Program-made: the position numbers and the translations under genes | Shown: piece by piece, positions 25,422 to 33,888 of the stretch | How the letters are laid out: the number at the start of each line of letters is the position of its first letter | Numbering within the stretch: position 1 is the first letter of the stretch | Notes under the pieces: model-generated | Told to the model about the DNA's origin: nothing | Seen by the model: only the letters and a program-made list of their open reading frames with translations | The model's database searches: none | Source of the DNA: FLUQ01 sp031551515 | Lineage (GTDB): Bacteria; Desulfobacterota; Desulfovibrionia; Desulfovibrionales; Desulfovibrionaceae | Direction of reading: 5' to 3' | Length of the DNA stretch: 64,000 nt | Assembly (NCBI GenBank): GCA_031551515.1 | Contig: JAVBNL010000001.1 | Location: 62,001 to 126,000, forward strand

Positions 25422-25837
25422 ACTATACCTCCGCCGCCGGCGGTGAGCACAAATTTTCCATGCTTCACGCCCTTGACCGCCAGTATTTGGTTGGCGAAGT
25501 CGCTGACGGCCCTGCCGTTTCCGCGCAGCACAAGTACCTCAAGGCAATTGTCGTGGTCCAGGTGCACATGCAGCGTCGCGACAATCAAAACATGAGCTTC
25601 GTGCTGAGCGGAAGTCAGCTTCTGCGCCAGGTCGCTTTTGTGATGGTCGTAAACCAGGGTCAGGGTGCCGGCCACCGCGTCGGCTTCGCCGATGCCTTTA
25701 CGGGCGACAAGCGCCTCGCGTATTAAATCGCGGATGGCCTCTGACCGTGTATCGTACCCGCCGGTCCCGCAATAGGCGTCAAAGGCGGCAAGCAAATCCC
25801 GGTCAATGGAAACGCCGAAACGGACAGTATCGCCCAT
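25418..25837 (-). CDS. nikR: Nickel-responsive transcriptional regulator NikR
   Basis: NikR is a ribbon-helix-helix repressor that senses Ni(II). The N-terminal DNA-binding part is TVRFGVSIDRDLLAAFD and GYDTRSEAIRDLIREAL. The C-terminal ACT-like domain retains the high-affinity nickel ligands at His79, His90, His92 and Cys98, matching E. coli NikR spacing. The 139-residue length is typical. It overlaps folE2 by 4 bp (ATGA). Nickel supply matters for hydrogenases in this group, but no nickel transporter is visible nearby. Confidence 0.96.
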   Translation of the reverse strand: MGDTVRFGVSIDRDLLAAFDAYCGTGGYDTRSEAIRDLIREALVARKGIGEADAVAGTLTLVYDHHKSDLAQKLTSAQHEAHVLIVATLHVHLDHDNCLEVLVLRGNGRAVSDFANQILAVKGVKHGKFVLTAGGGGIV

Positions 25838-25844
25838 GCCTTAC

Positions 25845-26513
25845 TTACCCCCTTGCCAGTTCCCACAAATTGACGGAAACCCGTTCCGGCTGCTCATACA
25901 GGGCGGGCAAGCGCCCGGTGTAAACCTGTTTCGCCGTCCACCCGCCGCTGAAAAGAGCCGCACGGAACGACTGATACACGTCGCGGTTCGGCTCGGCCAT
26001 CCAGGCTTTGCCGTCCGGGGCCAGGACGTGGTCCATAAAACGCAGGACCGGCTCCACGAACCGGCGCTCATACATGATATCGCCGCCCCACAAAAAGGAA
26101 ATGGACTTCGCGCGAACAGCAGGCGAACGCCAGTCCATCACCGTCCAGAGAGGTTGCGAAACCCCGTTCGCCTCCGCGTTTTTCCGGGCGTAAACCAGGG
26201 CCTCCGGCTCGTAATCCATGGCGATGATTTTCGCCCCGGCCTGAGCCCCTACCAGGGCCGTCAGCCCCAGGCCGCACCCCAGGTCCAGGCAGGGCCGGTC
26301 CTTAATAAGGGCGGCATGATCCGCCAACCAGTCAGCAAGGGCAATGCTTGCGGGCCACAACTCTACCCAATACGGAAGCCGCTCGTCATCACCGAAATCG
26401 TCTTCGGTCATGGCTTCCCAAAGATCTTCCAGATTCGCCGGGCGGTGCAACATCCACTCGCGCCCGCAGGCGGCAACCGTAATATCAGGAGTATACCGGG
26501 AATACGCGCTCAA
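25845..26513 (-). CDS. Class I SAM-dependent methyltransferase
   Basis: This 222-residue Rossmann-fold methyltransferase has the SAM-binding motif CLDLGCGLGLTALVGAQAG and post-motif IAMDYEPEALVYARKNAEANG. It resembles the METTL21/nicotinamide-methyltransferase-like group that often modifies protein lysines. The substrate is unknown. The start appears to be TTG at 26513, with AAGGA upstream overlapping the end of the previous gene. It is 7 bp upstream of nikR in the same direction. Confidence 0.85.
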   Translation of the reverse strand: MSAYSRYTPDITVAACGREWMLHRPANLEDLWEAMTEDDFGDDERLPYWVELWPASIALADWLADHAALIKDRPCLDLGCGLGLTALVGAQAGAKIIAMDYEPEALVYARKNAEANGVSQPLWTVMDWRSPAVRAKSISFLWGGDIMYERRFVEPVLRFMDHVLAPDGKAWMAEPNRDVYQSFRAALFSGGWTAKQVYTGRLPALYEQPERVSVNLWELARG

Positions 26514-26519
26514 GGCTCA

Positions 26520-28292
26520 TTATTCCTTGGACCCGGCTGCGGCGGCATAAAAATCGTCTTCGTACAAAGGGGCATAAAAATAGTAGCCTTGCACTTCGTT
26601 GCAGCCGGCCTCGCGCAAAAAACAAATCTGCGCTTCGGTCTCGACGCCTTCGGCCACGATATCCAGGCCAAGCCCCTTCGCCATGGAAATAATGGAAGAG
26701 ACCAGAACAGCGTCGTTTACATCTTTGCAGACATCCTGCACGAAACATCTGTCGACTTTCAGCGTATCCACAGGGAAATTCTTCAAGTAAAACAATGAGG
26801 AATGCCCGGTGCCGAAATCGTCGATGGCGATACGCACGCCCTGGTCTTTCAACTGGTGCAGGGCGGCGGCCGAGGCTTCAGGGTCGCGCATCATGGCGCT
26901 TTCCGTTATCTCAAGCTCGAGAAGCGACGGCGGAAGGCCGGTTTCGCGCAGAATCTGGGCAACCAGGACGGGAAGATTGGCTTGAAACTGCCGGGCTGAA
27001 ATGTTTACCGACATCACCAACGACTCAAGCCCCCTGGCAGCAAGGCGCCGCTGAGCAAGGCACGCCTCACGCAGCACCCATTCTCCCAAGTTGACGATAA
27101 GCCCCGTATCTTCCGCCACAGGAATGAACTCGCCCGGCAGCACAAGGCCCTCTTGCGTCCGCCAGCGCACCAGCGCTTCCATACCCGTAATGGTTCCGCC
27201 TGAAAGGCGGACTTTGGGCTGATACTGCAAACCGAACTCGTTCTTATCAAGCCCTTTGCGCAACATTTTCCCCAATTCAAGGCGGCGGTTCACCTGCATG
27301 GCCATGGCCGCGTCAAAACGACCGACCCGGGTGCCGTGGTCTTTGGCCCGGTACATGGCGAGGTCCGCGTTTCTGATCAGAATATCGGCATCGGTCGCAT
27401 CGTCGGGGTACAGGCAATAGCCGATGTTGGGCTGCAAAAACACTTCCTGACCGGCTATGAAAAAAGGCTTTGCGAATACCCGCCGCAAGGTCAGGCCCAA
27501 TTCCTGGGCGGCGTCACCCGTGGCATGTTCGGGTGAAAGCACGACGAATTCATCCCCCCCGGCCCTGCCCACAACGGCTCGTTCACCAACCGTGACAAGA
27601 ATGCGCTGGCCCGATTCGCGCAGCAGCAAATCGCCGATACCATGCCCCAGACTGTCATTGACGGTCTTGAAATCGTCAATGTCGATCCAGAACAGGGCAA
27701 AACCCTCTTTTCCCCTGCTTTTATGAATGAGATCAACGACATAGTCGCGCATGCCCACGCGATTGGGCAGCCCCGTCAACTCATCGTGCGTGGCCTGATA
27801 AATGATGCGCGCTTCTTGTTCTTTCAGCGCGGCAATGCTCTCTTCCAACTCTCGGGTGCGTTCGCGCACTTCCAGTTCCAGGCGTTCCTGATACCGCGCA
27901 CGTTCCTCCAGCAAATCCGCGCGTTCAAAACATTTCTTGATAGTATGTTCAAGCACCCGCATATCTGTAATCGGCTTGGTCACATAGTCCCACGCGCCCT
28001 GGCGCAACGTTTCCACCGCATCTTCCAGCACGCCTATGCCGGAAACCACAATCACAGGAATTTTGGAAGACAACTCGCGTATGCGGTGCAAAAACTCGCC
28101 GCCGCCCATGACCGGCATCCAGAGATCGACCAAAATAAGGTCAGGGTTGCCGGAAGCGAAAACCTCCAGGCCCTGGGCGCCGTTTTCCGCCTCTAAAACA
28201 GTATAGCCGCTGTCTTCAAGGTAGGCGGCTATATTGGCCCGAACGCTGATGTCGTCATCAATGGTCAAAATGCGGCGCATACCGGTCTGCAT
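26520..28292 (-). CDS. Response regulator with tandem GGDEF-EAL domains
   Basis: This 590-residue protein has a receiver domain (about 8-125, phospho-Asp in LILVDLWMPVMGG), a coiled-coil linker, a GGDEF domain and an EAL domain. The GGDEF loop is RAGGDEF, but the I-site RxxD is absent. The EAL domain keeps all catalytic elements: EALVRW, VNISARQF, LELEITES, IDDFGTG, LKVDR, AEGVET and QGYYF. It is therefore probably a phosphodiesterase controlled by phosphorylation, with a possibly active cyclase. The cognate kinase is not in the neighbourhood. It begins 4 bp after the rlpA stop. Confidence 0.94.
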   Translation of the reverse strand: MQTGMRRILTIDDDISVRANIAAYLEDSGYTVLEAENGAQGLEVFASGNPDLILVDLWMPVMGGGEFLHRIRELSSKIPVIVVSGIGVLEDAVETLRQGAWDYVTKPITDMRVLEHTIKKCFERADLLEERARYQERLELEVRERTRELEESIAALKEQEARIIYQATHDELTGLPNRVGMRDYVVDLIHKSRGKEGFALFWIDIDDFKTVNDSLGHGIGDLLLRESGQRILVTVGERAVVGRAGGDEFVVLSPEHATGDAAQELGLTLRRVFAKPFFIAGQEVFLQPNIGYCLYPDDATDADILIRNADLAMYRAKDHGTRVGRFDAAMAMQVNRRLELGKMLRKGLDKNEFGLQYQPKVRLSGGTITGMEALVRWRTQEGLVLPGEFIPVAEDTGLIVNLGEWVLREACLAQRRLAARGLESLVMSVNISARQFQANLPVLVAQILRETGLPPSLLELEITESAMMRDPEASAAALHQLKDQGVRIAIDDFGTGHSSLFYLKNFPVDTLKVDRCFVQDVCKDVNDAVLVSSIISMAKGLGLDIVAEGVETEAQICFLREAGCNEVQGYYFYAPLYEDDFYAAAAGSKE

Positions 28293-28295
28293 GGG

Positions 28296-29093
28296 TTATT
28301 TCCGTTGTACGCGTTTTATGGAACGTTTTTTCTTATGCGAATCGTGTTTTTTCTGCAAGCTTTCCGCCGCGTCCGGCACCTTGAGGCGCGGTAAAACGTC
28401 GCCGCTTTCCGGCCCCAGGATGATTTGCGCCTCGCTGTAATACGGAGGAATTTCATCCATGACCTCCTCCGCTTCCTTGAACGTGCGCCACGGTCCGGCG
28501 CAAATATGGTACGGAAACACGGTTTCGCCGGAAACACGCAACGCTTTTGTCGCCAGCTTCAGGCGAAAACGAATGTCGCGCTGTAACTCAAGGCTGGAAA
28601 CCATGTCCGGCCGGACGCCGAATTGCAGGTAATACGCGCTGCCCTCGGCCAGAGGCGCCCCGGCTTCGTCGCTCACAACCTCCGCCCAGATTTCGGTCAC
28701 CCCGCGGCGCACAAAATTCAGTATCCTGGCGGCCCGGTATGAAACATCCAACTGTCTGTTGCGGATAAAGGGCCCGCGGTCGCTGACGGCAACCAGCACG
28801 TGATGGGAGTTGGCCAAATTATACACCCGCAGTACCGTGCCGAAGGGCAAGGTTCTGTGGGCGGCGGTGAAGTGACTGCGGTCAAAAACGCGGCCGCTGG
28901 CGGTCGCTTTGCCATGGGCGCTTTTCTTCTCGTGGGGGGGGGACCCGTACCAGGAGGCTTTGCCCGTGATGATCAAGGGGTCTGCCGCGCATGCGCCCTG
29001 TGGTGCGCACAGCAAAAAAAGCGCGACAAGAACTGCCGTTGCGAGAGCACTCCCCGGCCGCACCACACGGAATTCGCCAATAGGGCTCGACAT
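28296..29093 (-). CDS. rlpA: RlpA-like septal-ring lytic transglycosylase
   Basis: RlpA cleaves naked glycan strands at the septum. With ATG 29093 the protein has 265 residues. A signal peptide (ALATAVLVALFLLCAPQGAC) is followed by the double-psi beta-barrel domain with GKASWYG, FDRSHFTAAHRTLPFGT and the catalytic Asp in VSDRGPF. The C-terminal region (SAYYLQFG onward) looks like a SPOR peptidoglycan-binding domain, and the end is Lys/Arg/His-rich. A longer reading to 29327 would overlap the upstream gene and adds unconserved residues. Confidence 0.87.
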   Translation of the reverse strand: MSSPIGEFRVVRPGSALATAVLVALFLLCAPQGACAADPLIITGKASWYGSPPHEKKSAHGKATASGRVFDRSHFTAAHRTLPFGTVLRVYNLANSHHVLVAVSDRGPFIRNRQLDVSYRAARILNFVRRGVTEIWAEVVSDEAGAPLAEGSAYYLQFGVRPDMVSSLELQRDIRFRLKLATKALRVSGETVFPYHICAGPWRTFKEAEEVMDEIPPYYSEAQIILGPESGDVLPRLKVPDAAESLQKKHDSHKKKRSIKRVQRK

Positions 29094-29124
29094 TCTCGCA
29101 CATTCGCCCATCGCGGGGCGGGTG

Positions 29125-30492
29125 TCAAGCGAGCGCCCGGCGTGCGGCTGCCGCGCGCACAAAAGAATGCGCCCACCCGGGAACACCGGGCGCAAAAATC
29201 TGCATGCACGCCCCGAAAACAGTCCCCCGCAAGAGCCCGTCGCGCTGCTGCCCCCAATCGGCACCAATGCGGCGCTCAAAAAACGCGTCTTCTCCCACAG
29301 CGTCAACCGTGCCGTAGTAAAATGCATGCCCCCGGATCACGCATTGCGCGGGAAAAAAGGGCGAGTCCCCCGTCACCAGCGCTTCGACATACCCAAGGCT
29401 TCCCGGTTTATCGCCGCTTGACGCCCGGATGGGGAAAACCCCGGCCATGGGAAACACGCCCTCTTCCGTCGCATACGATTCGCCCAAAAAGAAAAAGCCC
29501 GCCTGTTCGGCATAGATGGGCAGCCCTGAGGCGGCAAGATGCGCCACATGACTTCTTGCGGGGCCTGCGGACAGCCGCGCCGCATACGGGGCAAGATCGC
29601 CGCCGCCAAGATAGAGTCCGTCCAGCTCCGGCCAGGGGGCATCATCAAGCAAAGACACAAATTCCAGCGTAGCCCCGGCCTCGCGCAGCGCTTCCAGGTT
29701 TTCAGCGTAATATTGCCACAGCGCGGCGTCACGCGCCACGCCGATGCGCGCAGGGCGTTCCGACACGACAGCGGACGCGGCGGAAACGCTTTTCGGCAAA
29801 GGCGGGGCTCCCGCCGCGACAGCGAGAGCGGCCTCGATATCCACATGTTCCGCCACAAAATCGGCGATGCGATCAAGTGCGGCGTTCGCCGCCTCGTGCA
29901 TGTCTATGGTCACAAGACCTTCACGGCGCTCCACAATGGGTGGCGCATCCAGGCGAGGCAACACGCCAAGGACCGGAACGCCGGCCAACGCTTCCACAGC
30001 CTGCCGGGCCAGCGCCGCATGGCGTTTGCCGCCGCTGCGGTTCAAGATGACGCCCGCGATGCGCTTTCCGCCCGGAAATTCTTTGCAGCCCGCGACCAGC
30101 GCGGCCGTGGTGCGGGTCATCTTGGTGCAATCGACCACCAGCAAAACAGGCGCATCAAGCTGCCGGGCGAGTTCCGCCGTTGAGCAACTGCCCGCAAGGT
30201 CACGCCCGTCAAAAAAGCCCCGGTTGCCTTCGATCAAGGCAAGTTCTGCGCCCGAAGACCATTTGCCGAAATGCTTAAGCAACGCCGGTTCGTCCAAGAA
30301 GAAAGGATCGAGGTTTCCCGCCGTTCTTGCCGCGGCAAGGCCCAGCCAGGCCGTATCAATGTAATCGGGGCCCTTTTTGAACGGAGACACCACGAGACCC
30401 CGCCGGGCAAAAGCCCGCGTCAGGCCCAAACTGACAGTTGTCTTGCCTGTTCCGCCGGAAAGCCCGGCAATGACTACCCTGGGTATATTCAT
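29125..30492 (-). CDS. Cobyrinate a,c-diamide synthase-like protein (DsrN type) lacking glutaminase Cys
   Basis: This 455-residue protein is of the CbiA/CobB family. In dsr loci this family (DsrN) amidates siroheme for sulfite reductase. The N-terminal ATPase half is intact (AGLSGGTGKTT, PFKKGPDYID, IEGNRGFFDG). In the C-terminal class I glutaminase half the nucleophile motif, normally YAECGG, reads YAEQAG, so the catalytic Cys is Gln. The downstream His motif RGHAFYYG remains. ATG 30492 follows AAAGG. Located 141 bp after dsrD in the same direction, it is probably part of the dsr transcript. Confidence 0.9.
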   Translation of the reverse strand: MNIPRVVIAGLSGGTGKTTVSLGLTRAFARRGLVVSPFKKGPDYIDTAWLGLAAARTAGNLDPFFLDEPALLKHFGKWSSGAELALIEGNRGFFDGRDLAGSCSTAELARQLDAPVLLVVDCTKMTRTTAALVAGCKEFPGGKRIAGVILNRSGGKRHAALARQAVEALAGVPVLGVLPRLDAPPIVERREGLVTIDMHEAANAALDRIADFVAEHVDIEAALAVAAGAPPLPKSVSAASAVVSERPARIGVARDAALWQYYAENLEALREAGATLEFVSLLDDAPWPELDGLYLGGGDLAPYAARLSAGPARSHVAHLAASGLPIYAEQAGFFFLGESYATEEGVFPMAGVFPIRASSGDKPGSLGYVEALVTGDSPFFPAQCVIRGHAFYYGTVDAVGEDAFFERRIGADWGQQRDGLLRGTVFGACMQIFAPGVPGWAHSFVRAAAARRALA

Positions 30493-30633
30493 GGCGACCT
30501 TTACACGATAGGAAAAAGAAGCGGCGCGTGAGTTTCCCCACACGCCGCTCATTTGAATCAACCCGTTGTCGCGGGGGCCGGAAGGCAAAGCCCCCGGCGA
30601 CGCGGAAAAGATTCCGCGTTTCTCAAAACAGCA

Positions 30634-30864
30634 TCAGCCTTCTTCAGCGTGGCTCTGCTTGCCCGCGCCCTTCAGGCCGTACATGGTGGTGCTGCCGGAA
30701 GACCAAAACTCCAATATTTCGGATTGGATCATCGCGGTGAGGATTTTTTTCACATCGCGGGGGCCCTTGTCGGGGAACACTTCCAGAAAGTCCTGAAAAT
30801 AAAACTTGGTCTTGCTGGTTTTCCCTTTCAAAAAATCCACAATCTTTTGCTGATCAGCATCCAT
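30634..30864 (-). CDS. dsrD: Dissimilatory sulfite reductase-associated DsrD
   Basis: DsrD is a 76-residue winged-helix protein (KIVDFLKGKTSKTKFYFQDF, ILEFWSSGSTTMYGLKG). It is found with dsrAB in sulfate reducers and reported to stimulate DsrAB activity. It follows dsrB by 15 bp. Confidence 0.97.
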   Translation of the reverse strand: MDADQQKIVDFLKGKTSKTKFYFQDFLEVFPDKGPRDVKKILTAMIQSEILEFWSSGSTTMYGLKGAGKQSHAEEG

Positions 30865-30879
30865 GATACGCCCTCTGTA

Positions 30880-32025
30880 TTAGAATTTGAATTGCGTGCT
30901 CTGCCGCCAAGTATAGTAAGCAGGGTCACGGAAATCGTCAATAAGGTGCGGCGTGAACTCCAGACCCGTCAGGCTGAAGAAACGCTCCCAGCCGATGCGC
31001 TCGGCCCATTCACCCAGGCGCTCGTACTTTTTGGCGTTGGCGGCATACACTTCCACAATGTGGCGCACCGTCTTGACCAGCGTGGGCCAGCGCGGCGTTT
31101 CGTTGGGGATGTATGCCACAACGACTTTCGAGAACTTGGGCATGCTTATGCGGTTGGATACCTTGCCGCCGACCATGATGGCCACGCCGTCGCCTTCGCC
31201 GTCGGAAATGGGCAGCGCCGGGCACATGGTGTAGCAGTTGCCGCAGTACATGCAGCGCTCGTTCTTAATGCCGATGGAGTTGACCTTTTCGCCCTTATAT
31301 TCCGTCTTGATCGGGCGTACCGCCGCCGTGGGGCAGGAAGCGACCGCAAGAGGAATTTCGCAGAGCTGGTCGGCCCATTGATGGTCAACCATGGGGGGCT
31401 TTCTGTGAATGCCCACCAGGCCGATGTCGGAGCAGTGCACCGCGCCGCACATGTTAATGCAGCAGGCCAGCGCGATACGCACTTTCGCGGGCAGACGCAT
31501 GGTCTGGAAATCGGCGAACATTTCGTCCATCACCGCTTTCACCGGGCCGGAAGCGTCGGTGGCCGGGGTGTGGCAGTGCACCCAGCCCTGGGTGTGCACG
31601 ATGTTGCTGATGCCCGCGCCCGTGCCGCCGACCGGGAACTTGAACGAGCCGCCTTTGAACTTGCGGCCGGCAAGATCGGCTTTCAGCGCTTTGACCGCGT
31701 CCAGGCTGGTGACCATGAACTCGATGTTGTTACGGGTGGTGAAGCGCAAATGCCCGCCGCAATGCTTGTCGGCGATGTCGCAAATCTCGCGGATATGCGT
31801 AACGCTCATCAAGCGGGCGGCGCCCACGCGCACGGTATAGACCTTGTCACCGCCTTTGGCCACGTGCATCAGCACGCCGGGTTCCAATATTTCATGGTAA
31901 TCCCAGTTGCCTTTGTTTTTGGCGATAACGGGCGGATAAAACTCGTCGTACTTACGCGGCCCGATGTCGGAGATGCGCCCCTCCATGGGCTTCGCGGGAT
32001 TGTAACCGGAAGAAACGAATGCCAT
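30880..32025 (-). CDS. dsrB: Dissimilatory sulfite reductase beta subunit DsrB
   Basis: DsrB forms the alpha2-beta2 reductase with DsrA and carries the catalytically active siroheme. It reduces sulfite to a DsrC-bound trisulfide. The 381-residue protein shows HCGGHLRFTTRNN, the siroheme/4Fe-4S cysteine region ALACCINMCGAVHCSDIG, and a ferredoxin domain with CPTAAV and ERCMYCGNCYTMCPALPI. It starts 13 bp after dsrA. The length matches other Desulfovibrio DsrB proteins. Confidence 0.98.
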   Translation of the reverse strand: MAFVSSGYNPAKPMEGRISDIGPRKYDEFYPPVIAKNKGNWDYHEILEPGVLMHVAKGGDKVYTVRVGAARLMSVTHIREICDIADKHCGGHLRFTTRNNIEFMVTSLDAVKALKADLAGRKFKGGSFKFPVGGTGAGISNIVHTQGWVHCHTPATDASGPVKAVMDEMFADFQTMRLPAKVRIALACCINMCGAVHCSDIGLVGIHRKPPMVDHQWADQLCEIPLAVASCPTAAVRPIKTEYKGEKVNSIGIKNERCMYCGNCYTMCPALPISDGEGDGVAIMVGGKVSNRISMPKFSKVVVAYIPNETPRWPTLVKTVRHIVEVYAANAKKYERLGEWAERIGWERFFSLTGLEFTPHLIDDFRDPAYYTWRQSTQFKF

Positions 32026-32038
32026 TGTGATCCCCTCC

Positions 32039-33361
32039 CTATTTACCGACTAACGGGTGACGTTTGCGATAGGCCTCAAGGTCGCGGTCCCAACCACCGG
32101 GAACTTCCTCTTCTTTGAAGAAAATGTAGGGGTTGTGGCGCGGCTCTTTGACATGCACGGCCTGGGGTTTCACGTTGGTGACCTCGAGCAGTTTCTGGAA
32201 AGACAAGCGTTTGATGGTTTCGCCCAGGCGCTCGCGGTTTTTGCCTTCTTCCATCCACCAGTCCCAGATGTTTTCGATGACGGCTTTGACGTCGTCATAG
32301 GGCGCCGTGGCTTCCACAAAAGGCACCAGAAGCGAACCCATCTGCGCGCCGTCCAGAACCGGGGCCTTCGCGCCGACCAGGATGGATGCGCCGCGTTCGT
32401 CGCCGATGCGCAGGGCGCGGGGCATGGTGTTGATACAGTGCATGCAGCGCGTGCACTCTTTGGTGTTGATCGTCAGCTTGGAGCCGTCCCATTTCATGCA
32501 TTTGGTGGGACAGCGGGAGATGACTTCGTCTTCGATGCAGAACTTACCCCAGTCGCGGCCGGAGTGCGCACCGGCGTTGGGAGCGAATTCGCCGCCGATA
32601 TAGGCTTTGACGGCGGCCTGATCGATTTTGATGTCGTCTTTCCAGGTGCCGATGACGGAGAAGTCGGAGCGGGCGATGGAGGCCACGCAACCGTTGGGGC
32701 AGCCGTCAAATTTGAACTTGAACTTGTAGGGGAACGCGGGCCGGTGCAGTTCATCCTGATAATCCTGGGTCAGGGTGTAGCACATATCCTGCGTGTCGTA
32801 ACAAGCGTATTGGCAGCGCGAGGGGCCCAGGCAGCACTCGGGAGTGCGCAGGTTGGAGCCGGAGCCGCCAAGGTCCGTGTTCAGGTTGTGAGTCAGCTCA
32901 TAAAAAATTTCTTCCAACTGCGGGGTCTGGGTGCCCAGGAAGATGATGTCCCCGGTGGACCCGTGCATGTTGGTCAGGCCGGAACCGCGCATATCCCAGA
33001 CATCGCAGATCTGGCGCAAGAATTCGGTATTGTAGTATTTGGCCGCGGGCTGGTTGACGCGCATGGTGTGGAAATGCGCAACCCCGGGGAATTGTTCCGG
33101 CTGGTCGCAATAGCGGCCGATAACGCCGCCGCCGTAACCGAAAACGCCCACGATGCCGCCATGTTTCCAGTGCGTTTCACCGTCGGTGTACGACAGCTCA
33201 AGCACACCAAGCAAATCTTCCGGGCAATCCACGGGAACCTGGTATTCCACCTTGTCCGGGTTCGCCTTCCGATGCTCGGCCTCTTGCTTGATGTCCGACA
33301 CAAAGCTGGGCCAGGGTCCGGACTCAAGCTGGTCCAGCTTTGGGGTCGCGTGTTTCGCCAT
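32039..33361 (-). CDS. dsrA: Dissimilatory sulfite reductase alpha subunit DsrA
   Basis: DsrA is the alpha subunit of the terminal reductase of sulfate respiration, located in the cytoplasm. The 440-residue protein has GSGLTNMHGSTGDIIFLGT, the cluster-binding TPECCLGPSRCQYACYDTQD and FDGCPNGCVASIARSD. An inserted ferredoxin domain carries CPTKCMKW and ECTRCMHCINTMP. GGAGG lies 7 nt before ATG 33361. It is first in dsrABD, behind a near-consensus promoter. Confidence 0.98.
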   Translation of the reverse strand: MAKHATPKLDQLESGPWPSFVSDIKQEAEHRKANPDKVEYQVPVDCPEDLLGVLELSYTDGETHWKHGGIVGVFGYGGGVIGRYCDQPEQFPGVAHFHTMRVNQPAAKYYNTEFLRQICDVWDMRGSGLTNMHGSTGDIIFLGTQTPQLEEIFYELTHNLNTDLGGSGSNLRTPECCLGPSRCQYACYDTQDMCYTLTQDYQDELHRPAFPYKFKFKFDGCPNGCVASIARSDFSVIGTWKDDIKIDQAAVKAYIGGEFAPNAGAHSGRDWGKFCIEDEVISRCPTKCMKWDGSKLTINTKECTRCMHCINTMPRALRIGDERGASILVGAKAPVLDGAQMGSLLVPFVEATAPYDDVKAVIENIWDWWMEEGKNRERLGETIKRLSFQKLLEVTNVKPQAVHVKEPRHNPYIFFKEEEVPGGWDRDLEAYRKRHPLVGK

Positions 33362-33406
33362 TGCCCTACCTCCAAATATTAGTGGTGACTAGTAAATGCA
33401 TACCTA

Positions 33407-33418
33407 GAGAATATTCTC
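33407..33418. promoter_or_regulatory. Palindrome at predicted dsrA transcription start
   Basis: This is a perfect 12 bp palindrome, GAGAATATTCTC. It is centred about 10 bp downstream of the -10 box and overlaps the predicted transcription start of dsrABD, a position suited to a repressor operator. The binding protein is unknown. Confidence 0.45.
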
Positions 33419-33423
33419 ACAAT

Positions 33424-33452
33424 TTCGTATGAGGCGAGCCTTTTTTTGTCAA
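33424..33452 (-). promoter_or_regulatory. Sigma-70 promoter of dsrABD
   Basis: On the minus strand a perfect -35 TTGACA (33452-33447) is separated by 17 bp from TACGAA (33429-33424). The predicted leader to the dsrA ATG is about 56 nt and contains GGAGG. This strong-looking promoter fits the high expression expected of sulfite reductase. Confidence 0.75.
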
Positions 33453-33618
33453 GCCGAGGGGAGGGAACAGGGCTCTCATATTCCTGTGTTTGTAAGGAAA
33501 ACTGAATTTTTATGAAAATAATCGGTATCTATTATGTATCATATCTATTTATGGTCCGCCGTGATAAAAAGCCGGCCGTCCCGTTGCGCATTCGCGCTCA
33601 TCGTGGCACGATGCCGCT

Positions 33619-33888
33619 ATGCGTGACGCGAATGGATCGTATTATCACCCCAACCCGGCGGACCTCAAAAGCCGGGTCTATGTGCGCAGTGGACCCGCCG
33701 GAGCCGAATACAGGCTATGGCACGCGGACTACCCTGAGGTGTGGGAAAAACACGGCTGGCTGGCGCAAGAGACGCTGAACGCGGCCGCGGCCTTGTACCG
33801 CGAACAGGGCAGCGGCGCGAACCCGCTGCTGCTTTACGACGCAGGCGTAGCCGCAGCGCTTCTTAAAGAGGAAGAACGCCATGTCTAA
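33619..33888 (+). CDS. Hypothetical small protein divergent from dsrA
   Basis: This 89-residue soluble protein (MRDANGSYYHPNPADLKSRV; EYRLWHADYPEVWEKHGWLA) has no recognised domain. It overlaps the next gene by 8 bp, which supports it being translated as part of a two-gene unit. No clear Shine-Dalgarno precedes ATG 33619. It is transcribed away from dsrA, with 257 bp between the two start codons. A link to sulfite reduction is possible but only by position. Confidence 0.62.
   Translation: MRDANGSYYHPNPADLKSRVYVRSGPAGAEYRLWHADYPEVWEKHGWLAQETLNAAAALYREQGSGANPLLLYDAGVAAALLKEEERHV

Noticed and set aside
29094..29327. N-terminal extension of the RlpA gene
   Set aside because: It overlaps the upstream CbiA-like gene and lacks signal-peptide character. 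ATG 29093 leads directly into a signal peptide.
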